From contig NZ_OY781464.1 in assembly GCF_963676735.1 (NCBI RefSeq), positions 5,117,001-5,181,000 of the forward strand: 64,000 nt of DNA, given 5' to 3'. Under the pieces are notes generated by a model. That model ran no database searches. It worked only from the letters and a program-made list of their open reading frames with translations, and had not been told where the DNA came from. Both the position numbers and the translations under genes were made by a program. Positions 39,765-48,669 of the stretch are shown piece after piece; the first letter of the stretch is position 1, and the number at the start of each line of letters is the position of its first letter. The DNA is from an uncultured Draconibacterium sp. (GTDB taxonomy: Bacteria; Bacteroidota; Bacteroidia; Bacteroidales; Prolixibacteraceae).

Positions 39765-40754
39765 ATGGCAGAAACCAATTTTGTTGATTACGTAAGAATT
39801 CATTGTCAGTCGGGGAATGGTGGTGCCGGTTCGGCACATTTACGAAGAGAAAAATATGTTGCCAAAGGTGGCCCCGATGGTGGCGATGGTGGCCGTGGAG
39901 GGCACATTATTCTTGAAGGTAATGAGCAAATGTGGACGCTCTTGCATTTAAAATACCGGAAACATATTAAAGCCGGACATGGCGAGTCTGGTGGAAAACA
40001 ACGCAGTAAAGGTGCTGATGGAGAAGACATTTATCTGGAAGTACCTCTTGGTACGATTGCCAGAGATGTAGAAACCGGCGAGTTTTTGTTTGAAATTACC
40101 AAACATGGCGAACAGCAGGTGTTAATGAAAGGCGGTCGCGGAGGCCTGGGTAACGATCATTTTAAATCGTCAACCAACCAAACACCACGCTATGCACAAC
40201 CGGGAGAAGAGGGCGAAGAAGGCTGGAAAATTCTGGAACTAAAAGTACTGGCCGATGTTGGTTTGGTTGGTTTCCCGAGCGCAGGTAAATCAACCTTGCT
40301 CTCGGTGGTGTCAGCAGCAAAACCAAAAATTGCCGATTATCCGTTTACTACCCTGGTGCCCAATCTCGGTATTGTTGGGCATCGCGAACAAAGGTCGTTT
40401 GTTATGGCCGATATTCCCGGAATTATTGAAGGTGCCCACGAAGGCCGGGGCCTGGGATTACGTTTCTTAAGGCATATCGAGCGAAACTCGATGTTGTTGT
40501 TTATGGTGCCGGCCGATAGTAAGGATCATTTAAAAGAGTATAAAATATTGTTGAACGAGTTGGAGAAATACAATCCGGAACTTCTTGATAAACAGCGGTT
40601 TTTAACTATAAGTAAAGCCGATATGCTGGACGAGGAGCTTATGGCCGAAATAAGCCGGGAGTTAAAAGATATTCCTCACTTGTTTTTCTCGTCGGTATCC
40701 GGAATAAACATTCAACAGTTAAAAGACAAAATCTGGGAAATATTAAATAGTTGA
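39765..40754 (+). CDS. obgE: GTPase Obg
   Basis: Essential GTPase tied to ribosome assembly and the stringent response. The glycine-rich OBG fold is at residues 1-158 (GGPDGGDGGRGGHIILEG, KGGRGGLGNDHFKSSTN). The G domain starts near 160: GFPSAGKSTLLS, DIPGIIEGAHEGRGLG and TISKADML. The 329 residues lack the C-terminal OCT domain. The TGA stop shares one base with the ATG of the next gene. Confidence 0.97.
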   Translation: MAETNFVDYVRIHCQSGNGGAGSAHLRREKYVAKGGPDGGDGGRGGHIILEGNEQMWTLLHLKYRKHIKAGHGESGGKQRSKGADGEDIYLEVPLGTIARDVETGEFLFEITKHGEQQVLMKGGRGGLGNDHFKSSTNQTPRYAQPGEEGEEGWKILELKVLADVGLVGFPSAGKSTLLSVVSAAKPKIADYPFTTLVPNLGIVGHREQRSFVMADIPGIIEGAHEGRGLGLRFLRHIERNSMLLFMVPADSKDHLKEYKILLNELEKYNPELLDKQRFLTISKADMLDEELMAEISRELKDIPHLFFSSVSGINIQQLKDKIWEILNS

Positions 40755-41446
40755 TGGAGTTTTTTAAACAAATACTGGAGCTGGATAAAGAGTTGTTTTT
40801 GTTTCTTAATGGTTTTTTCAACGACTTTTGGGATACCATGATGTTGCTGATAACCCGCAAAGAAACATGGATTCCTTTTTTTCTTTGTATTCTTTTTTTT
40901 ATTGTAAAAAATTACCGAACCAAAGCTATCTTAATTATTCTGGCGCTGGCATTGGTGGTTTTGGCAAGCGATCAGCTTTCGGTATTGTTAAAAAACACGA
41001 TTCAACGCCTTCGGCCCGTTTACGAGCCGACAATCGAACATCTGGTGCATAATGTGTTGCGCAAAGGAGGCCGCTTTGGCTTTGTTTCGTCGCACGCAGC
41101 CAACTCTGTAGCAATTATGGTATTTACCTCGCGCATTTTCAAAAGCCGGAGTTTTTACTTATTAATGCTTGGCTGGGTGTTAATGTTTTGTTATTCGCGT
41201 ATTTATTCGGGAGTGCATTATCCGCTCGATTTGCTTGGCGGGGCACTTTTAGGCTGGGTAGTTGGTTTTAGTGTCTACAAATTACTGATGTTTATCGAAA
41301 ATCATTTCTTTTTTGCGCGATCACCAAAAATTGAAAAAACGGCCTTGCCAGTAAAAGATGCCGGAACGCTTTTATTGGTATTTGTTGTTTTACTAACAAC
41401 AGCTTTTATTGTTTCGTACTTGCTTCATCATTACAACTATTTGTAA
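40754..41446 (+). CDS. PAP2-family membrane phosphatase
   Basis: I take the ATG at 40754 (MEFFKQILELDKEL), which overlaps the obg stop (TGATG); the TTG at 40751 is less likely. About 230 residues with five or six membrane spans. The three PAP2 motifs are KNTIQRLRPVYEP, FVSSHAANSVAIM (PSGH motif as SSHA) and RIYSGVHYPLDLLGG. It dephosphorylates a lipid phosphate or diphosphate outside the membrane, possibly undecaprenyl diphosphate or a lipid A phosphate (inference). The MutS-like gene starts at the very next base after its stop. Confidence 0.9.
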   Translation: MEFFKQILELDKELFLFLNGFFNDFWDTMMLLITRKETWIPFFLCILFFIVKNYRTKAILIILALALVVLASDQLSVLLKNTIQRLRPVYEPTIEHLVHNVLRKGGRFGFVSSHAANSVAIMVFTSRIFKSRSFYLLMLGWVLMFCYSRIYSGVHYPLDLLGGALLGWVVGFSVYKLLMFIENHFFFARSPKIEKTALPVKDAGTLLLVFVVLLTTAFIVSYLLHHYNYL

Positions 41447-43225
41447 ATGGGCAGTCCCTCCAAAATTTATAAACAAAAACTTTTGGTTTATACCAGCCAA
41501 CTGTTACAGGTTACGACAAAAGTAAAACGTATGGCCTGGTTGCGGTTCGTTACCTTTGTTGCCATTTTTATTCCGATTTTTGTTGCCGGATGGAGCATCA
41601 TTTCATTGTGTCTGATGTTGCCCTTAATTGTCTTGTTCTTTTACCTGATAAAAAGGAATGTTCAGCTCGAAAAAAAGAAGCAAAAATTAATTGTAAAGAA
41701 AAAACTGTTGGAAGATGAACTAAAAGCGCTCGATCATTCCTTTTTGCATTTTTATTGTGGTAAAGAATTTTTAAGCATCAATCATCCTTATTCCTACGAT
41801 CTTGATTTGTTTGGCAAAGGTTCGCTTTTTCAGTTTTTAAACCGTACCACAACCGTTGGAGGGAAAAAGAAATTAGCTGATTGTTTATTAAATCCGATAA
41901 AGAATCCGAGCAAGATTCGGGAAAGGCAACAGGCTGTTCAGGAGTTGGCGGCACATCCCCTTTGGCGTTTGGAGTTTTTAACGGAAGGAAATCTATTTCA
42001 TGAATCGGAAGAACAGTTTAAAGAGATTCATGCGTGGGCTGAAATGGAGCTGTTGCTGAAAAATGAAAAGCCAATAAAATGGTTGCTGTGGTTGCTGCCA
42101 GCAATAACATTACTTGCTGCTATTTTTGCTTTGGTAGGCGGAAGTGGCTTTTTTCTTGGGGGTATGCTTGTAGTGCAGTTCGGGTTGATGTTTTCGTGGA
42201 CGAAAAAAATTAATCAGTATTTCAGTTTTTTTGGTCGAAAATCGGAGCTCCTGGCCAAGTATATGCAATTATTAGAGCAGGTGGAAGAAGCTGAATTTAC
42301 TTCATCATATCTTCTTCGTCTTCAGAATAAAATTTCAGAACCATCAGCCGGAAAACTATTTAATCAACTGGCCAGCCTGGTGAAGGTTTTTGAATTCCGT
42401 CAGAATATATTGGTTGGGATTGTTTTAAACGGTATTTTAACCTGGGATATCCGTTGCGTACACCAACTTTGGAAATGGCATCAGGCAAATAGTAAACAGC
42501 TGGCAGTATGGCTTGATGTTTTGGCTGAAATCGACTCATTGGTAAGTTTGGCAAACTATGCCAATAATCATCCCGAATTTGAATATCCCGAATTAATTGA
42601 AGCCGGTTTTGTTTTTAATGCACAGGGCCTGGGGCACCCCTTGTTAAAACCTGATAAGCGAGTGTGTAATGATTTGGAAATGAGGGGGTGGTCGCAAATA
42701 ATGATTGTAACCGGCGCCAATATGGCCGGGAAAAGTACATTCTTGCGAACGGTTGGTGTTAATATTCTGCTGGCCGAAATAGGAGCGCCGGTATGTGCAA
42801 CCCGCATGCAGATTTCTCCACTCGATTTGTTTACCAACATGCGCACCACCGACTCTTTGTTAAAAGATGAGTCGTACTTTTTTGCCGAGTTAAAGCGGAT
42901 AAAAAATGTGCTTGACAGGCTTGCCACAGGCGAGCAAATCTTTGTAATTCTTGACGAGATGTTAAAAGGAACCAATTCGGTTGACAAGCTAAACGGCTCA
43001 AAAGAATTACTACGTAAACTGGCACAACACAAGTGTGCAGCCTTAGTTGCAACGCATGATTTGAAATTGAGTCAAATGCAGGATGAGTTGCCGGGGAAGG
43101 TATTTAATCGTTGCTTCGAGATTAAAATAGAAAACAATGAGCTGATTTTTGATTACAAACTTTCAGAGGGAGTTACTCAAACAATGAATGCAACGTTTCT
43201 GATGAAAAAGATGGGTATAATCTGA
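41447..43225 (+). CDS. Membrane-anchored MutS-like ATPase
   Basis: A 592-residue protein of the MutS superfamily. The N-terminal part has two membrane segments near residues 28-65 (VTFVAIFIPIFVAGWSII and LCLMLPLIVLFFYLI) followed by a basic coiled stretch, and another hydrophobic pair lies near 205-245. The C-terminal ATPase has Walker A TGANMAGKSTFLRTVG (about 421-435), the MutS loop region NMRTTDSLLKDESYFFAEL, Walker B FVILDEMLKGTNS and LVATHDLKL. It lacks the mismatch-binding domain, so a repair role is doubtful. It directly abuts the PAP2 gene. Confidence 0.85.
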   Translation: MGSPSKIYKQKLLVYTSQLLQVTTKVKRMAWLRFVTFVAIFIPIFVAGWSIISLCLMLPLIVLFFYLIKRNVQLEKKKQKLIVKKKLLEDELKALDHSFLHFYCGKEFLSINHPYSYDLDLFGKGSLFQFLNRTTTVGGKKKLADCLLNPIKNPSKIRERQQAVQELAAHPLWRLEFLTEGNLFHESEEQFKEIHAWAEMELLLKNEKPIKWLLWLLPAITLLAAIFALVGGSGFFLGGMLVVQFGLMFSWTKKINQYFSFFGRKSELLAKYMQLLEQVEEAEFTSSYLLRLQNKISEPSAGKLFNQLASLVKVFEFRQNILVGIVLNGILTWDIRCVHQLWKWHQANSKQLAVWLDVLAEIDSLVSLANYANNHPEFEYPELIEAGFVFNAQGLGHPLLKPDKRVCNDLEMRGWSQIMIVTGANMAGKSTFLRTVGVNILLAEIGAPVCATRMQISPLDLFTNMRTTDSLLKDESYFFAELKRIKNVLDRLATGEQIFVILDEMLKGTNSVDKLNGSKELLRKLAQHKCAALVATHDLKLSQMQDELPGKVFNRCFEIKIENNELIFDYKLSEGVTQTMNATFLMKKMGII

Positions 43226-43363
43226 TGTCCGCTAAAGAAAAATTCCACTTGCGAATTGCAGCAACAAACTAATTGTGCATAGTCGCCTTCGCTTACTTCT
43301 GCTCTAAAACTTATCTTCTATTTTTCAACGGTGAATTGTTAGTTATTGCCCGGGTGAATTCTC

Positions 43364-43392
43364 TTGAAAAGTTGATGATTTAATTATATTTG
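43364..43392 (+). promoter_or_regulatory. Putative promoter for parE-parC
   Basis: TTG at 43364-43366 and TATATTTG at 43385-43392 are 18 bases apart, close to the consensus. The start would lie near 43399, giving a leader of about 105 bases. Confidence 0.5.
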
Positions 43393-43504
43393 TGACAATT
43401 GGGTAAATTCTGTATTTTCTTGAAAAAACAATCCCTCGCAAGCGCAATCATTAAGGGAAACAGGGTTTGCAAAATTTCGAAAGGTTTATTCTTGAGATGG
43501 AAGT

Positions 43505-45340
43505 ATGAGCGCAAATTACGACGAAGGTACAATTAAAACATTAGATTGGCAGGAGCATATCCGACGGCGTCCGGGAATGTATATCGGGAAATTGGGAGAC
43601 GGAACCTCTGCCGATGATGGAATTTATGTGTTGCTAAAAGAGGTGATGGATAATTCTATCGACGAATTTATGATGGGGCACGGAAAGAAAATCATTGTAA
43701 AAGTCGATCAGGATCAGGTTACAATACGCGATTTTGGCCGGGGAATTCCATTGGGCAAGCTGGTTGATGTTGCCAGTAAAATGAATACCGGAGCCAAGTA
43801 CGACAACAAAGTTTTTAAAAAATCGGTAGGGCTCAACGGGGTTGGTATTAAAGCAGTAAACGCACTTTCAGCCAACTTCACCATAAAAGCCGTTCGCGAA
43901 GGCGTTGCCAAAGAAGTAGTATTTAGCCAGGGGGTAAAACAAGATGAAAAAGACTATAAAAATAGTGAAGAAGAAAATGGCACTCAGGTAACTTTTGTTC
44001 CTGATGAAGGGGTTTTTAAGAAGTACCGTTATATGAACGATTATATCGTGAATATGATGAAAAATTATACCTTTTTAAATGCCGGATTAACCATTGAGTA
44101 CAACGGCGAAAGGTATTACTCTCGTAACGGATTACGTGATTTGCTGGAGGAAAATATGGATCACGACCCAATTTACCCAATTATACATTTAAGAGGCGAG
44201 GATATTGAGGTTGCCATAACGCATGGAAACCAATATGGGGAGGATTATTATTCGTTTGTTAACGGACAACACACCACCCAGGGAGGGACTCATTTACAGG
44301 CTTTTCGAGAAGTTTTAGTGAAAACAATCAGAGATTTTTACAAGAAAGATTTTGACCCATCGGATATCCGTGCGTCAATTGTGGCAGCTGTTAGCATTAA
44401 AGTAGAAGAGCCTGTATTTGAGTCGCAAACAAAAACAAAATTAGGCTCAAGAGACATTGCCCCCGATGGCCCTTCTGTTCGGGCACATGTGGGTAACTTT
44501 CTTCAAAAAGAACTCGATAACTTCCTGCATAAAAATCAGGAAACTGCTGAAGTGTTGTTAAAACGAATCGTTGAGTCGGAGCGCGAACGAAAAGCAATAT
44601 CAGGAGTTAAAAAGCTTGCCCGCCAACGGGCAAAAAAAGCCAACCTGCACAACAAAAAATTGCGCGATTGCCGTATCCATTTTAATGGTAAGGATGAACG
44701 AAAAGAAGACTCGTGCATTTTTATTACCGAGGGCGACTCGGCAAGTGGTTCCATTACAAAATCACGCGATGTAAATACCCAGGCTGTATTTAGTTTAAAA
44801 GGGAAACCGCTGAATACCTTTGGGTTAACCAAAAAGGTAGTTTACGAAAACGAAGAGTTTAACCTTTTGCAGGCCGCCTTAAACATCGAGGAAAGTATGG
44901 AAGATTTGCGTTACAATAACGTAATTATCGCTACCGATGCCGATGTGGATGGTATGCATATTCGACTGTTGCTGATTACGTTCTTTTTACAGTTTTTCCC
45001 GGAGTTAATTAAAAAAGGGCACGTTTATATTTTACAAACACCGCTTTTCAGGGTTAGAAATAAGCAGAAAACCTACTACTGTTACTCTGAGGAAGAAAAA
45101 CAAAAAGCGATTAATAAACTGCGTGGCAAACCCGAAATAACACGATTTAAAGGTTTGGGAGAAATTTCGCCTGATGAATTCAAACATTTTATTGGAAAAG
45201 ATATACGACTCGATCCGGTGCAAATGAAAAAGCATGAATCGGTGTCGCAGATGCTGGAATATTACATGGGTAAAAATACACCCGAAAGACAGGAGTTTAT
45301 TATTGATAACCTGTATGTTGAGAAAGACGAAGTAATGTAA
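43505..45340 (+). CDS. parE: DNA topoisomerase IV subunit B
   Basis: ATPase subunit of type II topoisomerase. The GHKL region has EHIRRRPGMYIGKLG, EVMDNSIDEFMMG and RDFGRGIPLG, and VGLNGVGIKAVNAL. The Toprim domain has FITEGDSASGSITKSRD and ATDADVDGMHIRLLL. The 611 residues and neighbour parC 44 bases on argue for ParE rather than GyrB; Bacteroidota usually encode gyrA and gyrB elsewhere. Confidence 0.92.
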   Translation: MSANYDEGTIKTLDWQEHIRRRPGMYIGKLGDGTSADDGIYVLLKEVMDNSIDEFMMGHGKKIIVKVDQDQVTIRDFGRGIPLGKLVDVASKMNTGAKYDNKVFKKSVGLNGVGIKAVNALSANFTIKAVREGVAKEVVFSQGVKQDEKDYKNSEEENGTQVTFVPDEGVFKKYRYMNDYIVNMMKNYTFLNAGLTIEYNGERYYSRNGLRDLLEENMDHDPIYPIIHLRGEDIEVAITHGNQYGEDYYSFVNGQHTTQGGTHLQAFREVLVKTIRDFYKKDFDPSDIRASIVAAVSIKVEEPVFESQTKTKLGSRDIAPDGPSVRAHVGNFLQKELDNFLHKNQETAEVLLKRIVESERERKAISGVKKLARQRAKKANLHNKKLRDCRIHFNGKDERKEDSCIFITEGDSASGSITKSRDVNTQAVFSLKGKPLNTFGLTKKVVYENEEFNLLQAALNIEESMEDLRYNNVIIATDADVDGMHIRLLLITFFLQFFPELIKKGHVYILQTPLFRVRNKQKTYYCYSEEEKQKAINKLRGKPEITRFKGLGEISPDEFKHFIGKDIRLDPVQMKKHESVSQMLEYYMGKNTPERQEFIIDNLYVEKDEVM

Positions 45341-45384
45341 CACAGCTATCCCGAGTGGGAGCACGATAATTTTCAAAAAGTAGC

Positions 45385-48054
45385 ATGTCAGAAGAGAATT
45401 TAAATCACGAAGAAATTCAGGATGATAATATAAAAGAGGAAGTAACCTACCTATCGGGGATGTACCGCGACTGGTTTCTGGATTACGCCTCGTATGTAAT
45501 ACTCGAAAGGGCAGTGCCATACATTAACGATGGCTTAAAACCTGTGCAGCGTCGTATTATGCATGCCATGCGCGAAATGGATGATGGCCGGTACAATAAA
45601 GTGGCCAATATTATTGGGCAAACCATGCAGTATCATCCACATGGCGATGCATCTATTGGCGATGCTATTGTGCAATTGGGACAAAAAGATTTGCTGATTG
45701 ACACGCAGGGAAACTGGGGAAACATTTTAACCGGCGACGGATCGGCAGCTCCCCGATACATTGAGGCACGGCTCACTAAATTTGCGTTGGAGGTTTTATT
45801 TAATCCCAAAACCACCGAATGGAAATTATCGTATGACGGCCGTAAAAAAGAACCCGTTACCTTGCCCGTAAAATTCCCATTGTTACTGGCCCAGGGAGTT
45901 GATGGCATTGCCGTGGGGCTGGCCTCAAAAATGTTTCCGCACAACTTTGTCGAATTAATTGATGCTTCAATCGCTTACTTAAAAGGAAAAGATTTTGAAC
46001 TGTTTCCGGATTTTCCAACAGGAGGATCGGCTGATTTTAGCAAATACAACGATGGTTTGCGCGGAGGGTCGGTAAAAGTAAGAGCGAAAATTGAAAAACG
46101 CGATAATAAAACCCTTGTTATTAACGAGGTTCCCTATGGAAAAACCACTTCAACTTTAATTGAATCGATAATTAAAGCCAACGACAAAGGCAAAATTAAA
46201 GTAAAAAAGATTGATGATAATACAGCAGAGAATGTAGAAGTACTGGTTCACCTATCGCCCGGTGTATCGTCAGATAAAACCATTGATGCACTTTATGCAT
46301 TTACCGATTGCGAAGTGTCTTTATCGCCCAATGCCTGTATAATCGAAAACGATAAACCCCACTTTATTGGTGTTTCCGAAATTCTGAAGCGATCAGCCGA
46401 TTCAACAAAGGCACTGCTAAAGCTCGAATTAGAGATTCGAAAATCGGAGTTGGAAGAGCAATGGCACTTTTCATCGTTGGAAAAAATATTTATTGAAGAG
46501 CGAATTTACAAGGATAAAAAGTTTGAAGATTCCGAAAACATGGATCAGGCCGTGGCACATATCGATAAGCGTCTTGAACCATGGAAACCCAAACTGAGGA
46601 GAGAAGTAACCCGCGAAGATATTTTACGCCTGATGGAAATTCGGATGGCGCGAATCCTGAAATTTAATAAAGACAAAGCGAACGACCATTTGCAGGCCAT
46701 TGAAGACGAAATTGCCGAGGTGGAGCACAACATCGAAAATATTGTAGATTTTACAATTGCCTGGTTTAAGCACTTGAAGCAAAAATATGGTAAGGGTAAA
46801 GAGCGGAAAACCGAAATCAGGAGTTTTGAAAATATTGTGGCTACCAAAGTTGTGGTGAAAAATGAAAAACTTTTTGTCGACCGCAAAGAAGGATTTATGG
46901 GCACATCGCTTAAAAAAGCTGAATTTGTTTGCGATTGTTCTGATATCGATGATATTGTTATTTTCCGCCGCGACGGGTCTTACTTTATCACAAAAGTAAC
47001 GGATAAAGCCTTTATCGGGAAAAACATTTTACACCTGGCCGTTTTTAAGAAAAACGACAAACGTACGATTTACAACGTGGTATACAAAGACGGCGAAAGC
47101 GGTTTTTATTACATGAAACGCTTTTTTGTAACGGGCGTAACCCGCGACAAAGAATACAACCTTACCAAAGAAACAAAAGGCTCGCGCATTGTGTATTTCT
47201 CTGCCAACCCGAATGGCGAAGCAGAAGTGCTAAAAGTGGTGCTGAAGCCAAAGCCGCGTTTAAAAAAGCTAATTTTTGAAGAAGACCTGGGAGAACTGGC
47301 CATAAAAGGTCGCCAGTCGATGGGGAACATTCTTACCAAAAACGATGTTCATAAAATTACCCTGAAAGAAAAAGGCGTGTCGACACTTGGCGGACGAAAA
47401 ATCTGGTTCGACCCCGATGTTTTGCGACTTAATGCCGATAGCCGGGGTACTTTCCTGGGCGAGTTCTCGGGCGAAGAACAGATTCTTGTAATCTACAAAA
47501 ACGGAGAGTTTCAGTTGTATAACTACGACTTGAGCAACCACTTTCAACAAGATATTCTGGTGATCGAGAAATTTGATAAACGCAAAATATTATCGGTAGT
47601 TTATTACGATGCCGACCAGGATTATTACTATGTAAAACGATTTGAAATTGATGAACCTGAAGGCAAGCTCATACGTTTTATCGGCGATAACAAAGACAAT
47701 AAACTAATAAGTTTAACCTGGGTGCATTACCCACGCCTCGAGCTAACATTTGGAGGAAAAAATGCCGAGCGCGACCCTGAAATTATTGAAGTTGCCGAAT
47801 TTATTGGTGTAAAGTCATGGAAGGCAAAAGGTAAGCGCTTGTCGAATTACGAGGTGAATAATATTAAAGAAATTGAGCCGATAATAAAAGACGACTACGA
47901 TCATCGGGATGAAGAGCCGGAACCGGAAGATGAGGAAAAAGAAACAAAAACGGCTGAAAAGAAAGATATTGAAGATATTCCTTTTGAAATAAAACGCCCC
48001 AAAAAGGATGATGATGAAAAAGATGGGGACACCAGCCAGATGTCGTTATTTTAA
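45385..48054 (+). CDS. parC: DNA topoisomerase IV subunit A
   Basis: DNA-cleaving subunit. The catalytic tyrosine is Tyr125 in SAAPRYIEARLTK. The quinolone region reads YHPHGDASIGDAI, with Ala89 at the position of GyrA Ser83 and Asp93 at Asp87. A coiled coil runs near 425-455, a beta-pinwheel-like C-terminal domain follows to about 830, and a Lys/Glu/Asp-rich tail ends in DTSQMSLF. The 889 residues are normal for the phylum. aroK starts 37 bases downstream. Confidence 0.94.
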   Translation: MSEENLNHEEIQDDNIKEEVTYLSGMYRDWFLDYASYVILERAVPYINDGLKPVQRRIMHAMREMDDGRYNKVANIIGQTMQYHPHGDASIGDAIVQLGQKDLLIDTQGNWGNILTGDGSAAPRYIEARLTKFALEVLFNPKTTEWKLSYDGRKKEPVTLPVKFPLLLAQGVDGIAVGLASKMFPHNFVELIDASIAYLKGKDFELFPDFPTGGSADFSKYNDGLRGGSVKVRAKIEKRDNKTLVINEVPYGKTTSTLIESIIKANDKGKIKVKKIDDNTAENVEVLVHLSPGVSSDKTIDALYAFTDCEVSLSPNACIIENDKPHFIGVSEILKRSADSTKALLKLELEIRKSELEEQWHFSSLEKIFIEERIYKDKKFEDSENMDQAVAHIDKRLEPWKPKLRREVTREDILRLMEIRMARILKFNKDKANDHLQAIEDEIAEVEHNIENIVDFTIAWFKHLKQKYGKGKERKTEIRSFENIVATKVVVKNEKLFVDRKEGFMGTSLKKAEFVCDCSDIDDIVIFRRDGSYFITKVTDKAFIGKNILHLAVFKKNDKRTIYNVVYKDGESGFYYMKRFFVTGVTRDKEYNLTKETKGSRIVYFSANPNGEAEVLKVVLKPKPRLKKLIFEEDLGELAIKGRQSMGNILTKNDVHKITLKEKGVSTLGGRKIWFDPDVLRLNADSRGTFLGEFSGEEQILVIYKNGEFQLYNYDLSNHFQQDILVIEKFDKRKILSVVYYDADQDYYYVKRFEIDEPEGKLIRFIGDNKDNKLISLTWVHYPRLELTFGGKNAERDPEIIEVAEFIGVKSWKAKGKRLSNYEVNNIKEIEPIIKDDYDHRDEEPEPEDEEKETKTAEKKDIEDIPFEIKRPKKDDDEKDGDTSQMSLF

Positions 48055-48091
48055 TAAAATAAGGCTTTTACGGGTATTAAAAAACTAAAGA

Positions 48092-48589
48092 ATGCGAGTA
48101 TATTTAATTGGATATATGGGCTGTGGAAAATCAAGACTGGGAAGACGCTTTTCGGAACACCTTGGTGTGCAGTTTGTTGATATGGACGATTACATTGAGG
48201 AACGAAACTGTAAAACAGTACCTCAGCTTTTTGCCGACTATGGAGAAGACGGATTTAGAGAAAGAGAGCGTAAAGCACTGGAAGAACTATCGGAATTTAC
48301 CGATGTAGTTATTGCTACCGGTGGAGGTGCACCGTGTTTTTTTGATAATATCGATTTAATGAATAAAACCGGCAAAACAGTTTTTCTGAATATTGATCCG
48401 GCAATTCTTGCCGACAGGTTGCTTTCTTCTAAAACTGAACGGCCTTTAATAAAAGGAAAATCGCGCGAAGAATTGGTAGCATTTATTGATGAAACACTAA
48501 AAAAGAGGAAGCAATTTTACTCGCAGGCACAGTTTATAATAAGCGAACCTGATTTTGACCTCGATAAACTTCAGGAAATGATTTCCTGA
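48092..48589 (+). CDS. aroK: Shikimate kinase
   Basis: Phosphorylates shikimate at O3 in chorismate synthesis. It has Walker A YMGCGKSRLGRRF (from residue 8), FVDMDDYIEERN with the substrate-binding Asp, FRERERKALEEL and VIATGGGAPCF (the GGG substrate motif), and ERPLIKGKSREEL in the lid. The 165 residues are normal. No other aro gene is adjacent; its attachment to parC is presumably a chance operon. Confidence 0.95.
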   Translation: MRVYLIGYMGCGKSRLGRRFSEHLGVQFVDMDDYIEERNCKTVPQLFADYGEDGFRERERKALEELSEFTDVVIATGGGAPCFFDNIDLMNKTGKTVFLNIDPAILADRLLSSKTERPLIKGKSREELVAFIDETLKKRKQFYSQAQFIISEPDFDLDKLQEMIS

Positions 48590-48669
48590 TTCATGCACTG
48601 GCCACAGCTATTAATTTTGCTTTTGTTTTCTCCTGAAATTGGCTTTAAATTAGCTGAAAATAGAGAAGC

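Noticed and set aside
46545..46904. Antisense ORF opposite parC
   Set aside because: No domain or start context, opposite a conserved gene.
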